The translations under genes were made by a program, and so were the position numbers. From Artemia franciscana (taxonomy: Eukaryota > Arthropoda > Branchiopoda > Anostraca > Artemiidae), in assembly GCF_032884065.1 (NCBI RefSeq), contig NC_088868.1, positions 36,358,890 through 36,422,889 of the forward strand: DNA of 64,000 bases, given 5' to 3'. This document shows positions 60,581-64,000 of the stretch, piece by piece; position 1 is the first letter of the stretch; each line of letters starts with the position of its first letter. The notes below the pieces were generated by a model, which was given only the letters and a program-made list of their open reading frames with translations, was not told the origin of the DNA and did not search any database.

Positions 60581-61433
60581 AATACTCTCATTCTTTATTA
60601 TTTGATTTGCAAAAAAAGCACGCAAATTAAGGTTGACTACTCATTGGATGAGACTCTATCACTAAGCTATAAAATTTGCAGTAAAATACTCGTTTTCCAA
60701 TTAGATAAGGGCATTTTTTATTCAGGAAAGATGGCCAACTAGCGGAGGAACAAAATTTTTCTCTTGGGGGGAGGGGGTCTTCCAACTCAATGTTCCATTT
60801 AACTAGTGAGGTAATTTTTCCGTGAGATTTTGTATTTGGGGTAACTTTTGAGTCAATGTTCTTTAATTTTTCTCTGGCAAAAATTTGAAATTTTAAGACA
60901 AGAGGTGGGGGACCAATAATACAACAAACTACAATAAAAGAGTATAAATACTATAGAACCATTCTAAACGTATAAGCTTTCAGCAGACATATTTAATAGT
61001 CTACTATAGAGATATGACCGTGAAGACATCGAGGGGGTACATCCCTTCGTCAATACCCAGCTTTGTTTTGGGCTCGAGATTTCTTCCCCAAGGCTCACAG
61101 AGGCTGCGTAATACGTTAAAGTCTTAGACTTCAGGATAGTAATCAATGAAGACAACACTCTGTAATCCCTATCCTGAACCTTTATCCTCAAACAATCCCA
61201 AAAAATACGACAAATACGGACCCGACCCAAAGGGTCTTCAGACCCCTACCACAGTATGATTTTGAAAATTAATGTATTTTTATGTTGAATTCTGAAAATT
61301 CGTTGTTTTATTTATATTTAATACTGTCTTATGGATGATATAACATTACCATCGAAAATATTATAAGAATAAAAAATATAAATTTAAGGTATTAGTGAAA
61401 ATGAAGTCTGATTTTTTTGATTGGTTAAGTGGT
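60581..61433. other. Unassigned sequence beyond the right arm
   Basis: A G run at 60767-60777. No match to the left side found by eye and no gene seen. Confidence 0.45.
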
Positions 61434-62640
61434 ATCTTACGCTATATATGTAACCGTGAATGTCGAGACTCACTCGTGAATGTCAACAAAAATATAGTCG
61501 CTTGGTGTATTTCTGAAATATTAAATTCCTTAGTGAATATCCTGACTTCCAGTCAGGATATTCAGTCAGGTGAAATTCCTGACTTCCACCAGTGAATATC
61601 GACGTTCATTGTCGACTTATTGACGTTCTTTCATAGTGGATATTGAATATCGACTAATTGTGAATGTTTAGCATTTCTGACCTTTGTATTTTCTTTTCCG
61701 TAATTAAGTCGCTATACGCTTTTCCCCGATCTTTCTGGGAGGAATGATTAAGAATGTAAAGCACTCAGGACATTTTTATTGAGAAAGCGAAATAACAGTA
61801 ATAAAAAATTTCACGTAGCGCAAATTCTGGAAATGTCTTGATTGCTGAATTCTTTACCCTTATCTGATTGTAATATTGCTGGAGCACCAAATATTGAAAA
61901 TATTGAAAGAACATGGCGTGCTACTGCTTCCGCCCTCTTTGTTTTCAAACAAAAGGTCGTAGCTGGACAAACTTAGTTAAATGATATATTATTATGGACT
62001 TAAATTTGCCATTTCTCTTTAACTGCAAATCTATCAGATCAATTTGGCGTCTTGAGTTTAAACTAGAAATGATCATTGGTTTCACAACAATGCTGGTCTT
62101 AGGTGCACTTCGTTTCAATTGTCAATGTTTGCATAAATTTAATTACAACATTACAAGCTCATATGTCATATTTTGCATCTATTTTGCAACTCGTTAAGCA
62201 TACGTCTTCTTCCTCCGTGGCCTATTCTGATTTGAGCTTCTTAAAGTATACTGAACAATTCTTAGTTTGTAACATAATACTGTATATTCGTTTCTCCTAG
62301 TTATAATGTTACATATAACTTTTCTTTATGATGCCAATTCATTGCAGTATCCGTTCCAGATAAGTCAGGGTATTGGAAATTTTTTTTTAACAAAACATTG
62401 GTGTTTTTGGGATTTTCCCTCTCTTTTGACATTCACTAGATCATATCTGTGATTGTCGACATACATCGGTGAAGGTCCGAATGCACAAGAATGTGATGAA
62501 ATATTTGACCTTTCACTGACGTATTTGGTGTTAGTTGACATTCACCGATGAAAGCCGAAATTTACCATCTTTGGACATTCACTGGTGAAAGCCAACATAC
62601 ACCATTTTTGGACATTCACGATAACATATCTACCTTAAAA
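61434..62640. mobile_element. Candidate foldback element with GTGAATGTC subrepeat arms
   Basis: The ends are inverted relatives: ATATGTAACCGTGAATGTC (61445 onward) and, reversed, ATATGTTATCGTGAATGTC (ending about 62630), 17 of 19 identical. Each arm (about 61434-61680 and 62430-62640) holds several GTGAATGTC or GTGAATATC motifs, GACATTCAC on the right side. The left arm contains a perfect 12-bp-arm hairpin GAATATCCTGAC/GTCAGGATATTC with 5-nt loop at 61535-61563. The middle ~750 bp has no recognised gene. No target duplication was established. Confidence 0.55.
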
Positions 62641-62689
62641 ATGTAAGAAAAAATCATGAAGTCAATTTCTAATAGAAAATTAACTCCAT

Positions 62690-63250
62690 TTGCTGTTCAG
62701 CAGTTTTTGATTGTAGCTGGCCGGCAAATGATAAAAATGGGCAACAAATCAGCAAAACGTAAGCAAAAAAAAAAAATAATGCGGCACCAAACGAAGTTAT
62801 AGCATTCCCTTGAAGGTATTAATTTAAAAAAAACAAGTTTTTTCAACTTAAAGTAAAGAGCAAGATATTGACGAGGGGGCAAACCCCCTCGTCAATATCT
62901 TGCTCTTTACGCTAAAGTTTAAATTTTGTTCCAATTCTTTAAGAATGACCCCTTAATCACAAAGGTTGTTTAATTAGAATAAATAGCTCTTTTGAAAGTA
63001 CTGAAACAACTTTAGCGTAAAGAATGAGGTATTGACAAGGGGACGAATCCCCTCATATACGTAATAATTACTGCTTGTTTTTAGTTTTAATTTTGCTCCT
63101 TACTTTCAGTTGAAAAAACGTGTTTTTTATTTAGTTTCTTATCGTTTTTTAAATAATTCTGGGAAATTCGGCGCCCTTTCATGTAAAAATTCTCTTCCCT
63201 CATAAGAATTTCCTCCATGGAAAGATCCTCCCACGTACCACCCCCCGCCA
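62690..63250 (-). mobile_element. R2 fragment at the right end
   Basis: Reverse complement of about 19510-20090: CTGGCCGGCAAATGATAAAA, CCAAACGAAGTTATAGCATTCC, foldback arms around CTCTTTACGCTAAAG (62901 and, reversed, 63009), then CATGGAAAGATCCTCCCACG. It lies between the right arm and the 63410-64000 block, in the order expected if all are parts of one inverted duplication, but R2 is dispersed and this may be coincidence. Confidence 0.7.
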
Positions 63251-63409
63251 GAAAAAAATGGCACACATTTGTTATGGCACACGTTTAATAAATGTGCCAT
63301 ATGTTTTATTATTTTTTTTTTAGTTTTTGCTAGTTTCTCTCCAATTTTCTGTTTTTTCTGAATTTTGACACCCGTTAAAAGTGAAAACTGCATTTCTGTG
63401 CAAGTACCA
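63251..63409. other. Spacer with a small palindrome
   Basis: ATGGCACACG and TGTGCCAT around TTTAATAAA at 63275-63301 form a near-perfect palindrome. It is probably incidental. Confidence 0.4.
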
Positions 63410-64000
63410 AATTTTTCTAATTTTTAATATACTCATATATTTTTCACTTAAAGAATGAAAAAAGGATTTTATTTTCACTGTGCTTGGTACTTATGAACAA
63501 AATTTTATTTATTCCAACAAATGACCGCTGAAATTTCTGAACACAAATCTTTGGTTGGCAAACGTTTTTTTTATGAAGGTACACTGTATTTCTTTTTTAT
63601 TAAAGTACTTTAAAAAATATGATCCTGCCATTAAACGTGTTTCTAATATAGAAAAAACCGTTTAAACCTGGCAAATCCCTTAAAGGTATACAAAAATAAA
63701 AAAAATTAGCCGTTGCAGAAATTCGAATTTAAATCTTACTATATATCTTCGAAATAAACTGAAAAATTTTAAGTAAAAAATCCACCAGATTTTTTTTGTA
63801 AATAAAAGCGTTTGAGCCAAGTTTTGTACTAAGATTGAGTTTTAATATCAATATTCCTTCTCTCTTTTTTTTCTTACCTTGAAATACCAAAGGCAAAGAC
63901 AAATTGACACAACCTCCGATCAGGAAAAAAACAGGAATTCAATTATTAATTTGGTTGTTGTTGGAACTGAATAAAAAAAAAAGAAGCCTGGTTGAAGAAT
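63410..64000 (-). repeat. Inverted copy of 2101-2787, running off the window
   Basis: Reverse complement reproduces 2101 to about 2787 with small indels. The last base of the window is still inside the match. No coding capacity. Confidence 0.75.

Overview
This is a eukaryotic, AT-rich, repeat-dense window with no intact protein-coding gene, rRNA or tRNA that I can support. Spliced exons, spectrin-repeat coding pieces most like arthropod short stop (spectraplakin), hAT and LINE remnants and a tRNA-like SINE point to an arthropod. The repeat families remind me of crustacean (perhaps brine shrimp) genomes, but that is memory, not proof.

Host gene. At least eight spectrin-repeat exons lie on the minus strand, in the order expected for one long gene: 39124-39357, 21950-22465, 16690-17030, 13180-13604, 11113-11288, 9016-9399, 6306-6558 and 889-1041. 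Most keep splice sites, and where both sides of a junction can be read the phases agree. Every exon carries a stop or frameshift, so this is an unprocessed pseudogene of a shot/MACF/dystonin-like gene. A 115-bp open block at 46072-46186 may be a further upstream exon.

Inverted duplication. Positions 21598-30938 and 54418-60580 are diverged arms of one inverted duplication, with a spacer of about 23.5 kb. Each arm holds a copy of the same decayed spectrin exon, the same palindromic minisatellite, the same hAT MITE and the same dispersed repeats. The two exon copies share a stop and a one-base loss, so decay began before duplication. One indel-free 228-bp stretch differs at 16 sites. A SINE with a 12-bp target duplication is in the right arm only. 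A further inverted pair (2101-2787 with 63410-64000) may extend the structure beyond the window.

Repeats. R1 (five large copies and one remnant) has an AAGAGCTAAGAGCTC 5' end, internal tandem units of about 290 bp and a CACTTGGT/ACCAAGTG 3' hairpin, which resembles Helentron-associated non-autonomous elements. R2 ends in an ACAGTTCGT/ACGAACTGT hairpin and carries a long foldback built around CTCTTTACGCTAAAG. R3 and R4 are smaller dispersed repeats. There are also hAT MITEs, one hAT transposase remnant (35060-36272), a LINE reverse-transcriptase tail (18036-18800), a candidate foldback element with subrepeat arms (61434-62640) and several AT microsatellites. I found no multi-gene molecular system; the unusual object is the diverged inverted duplication and its repeat architecture.
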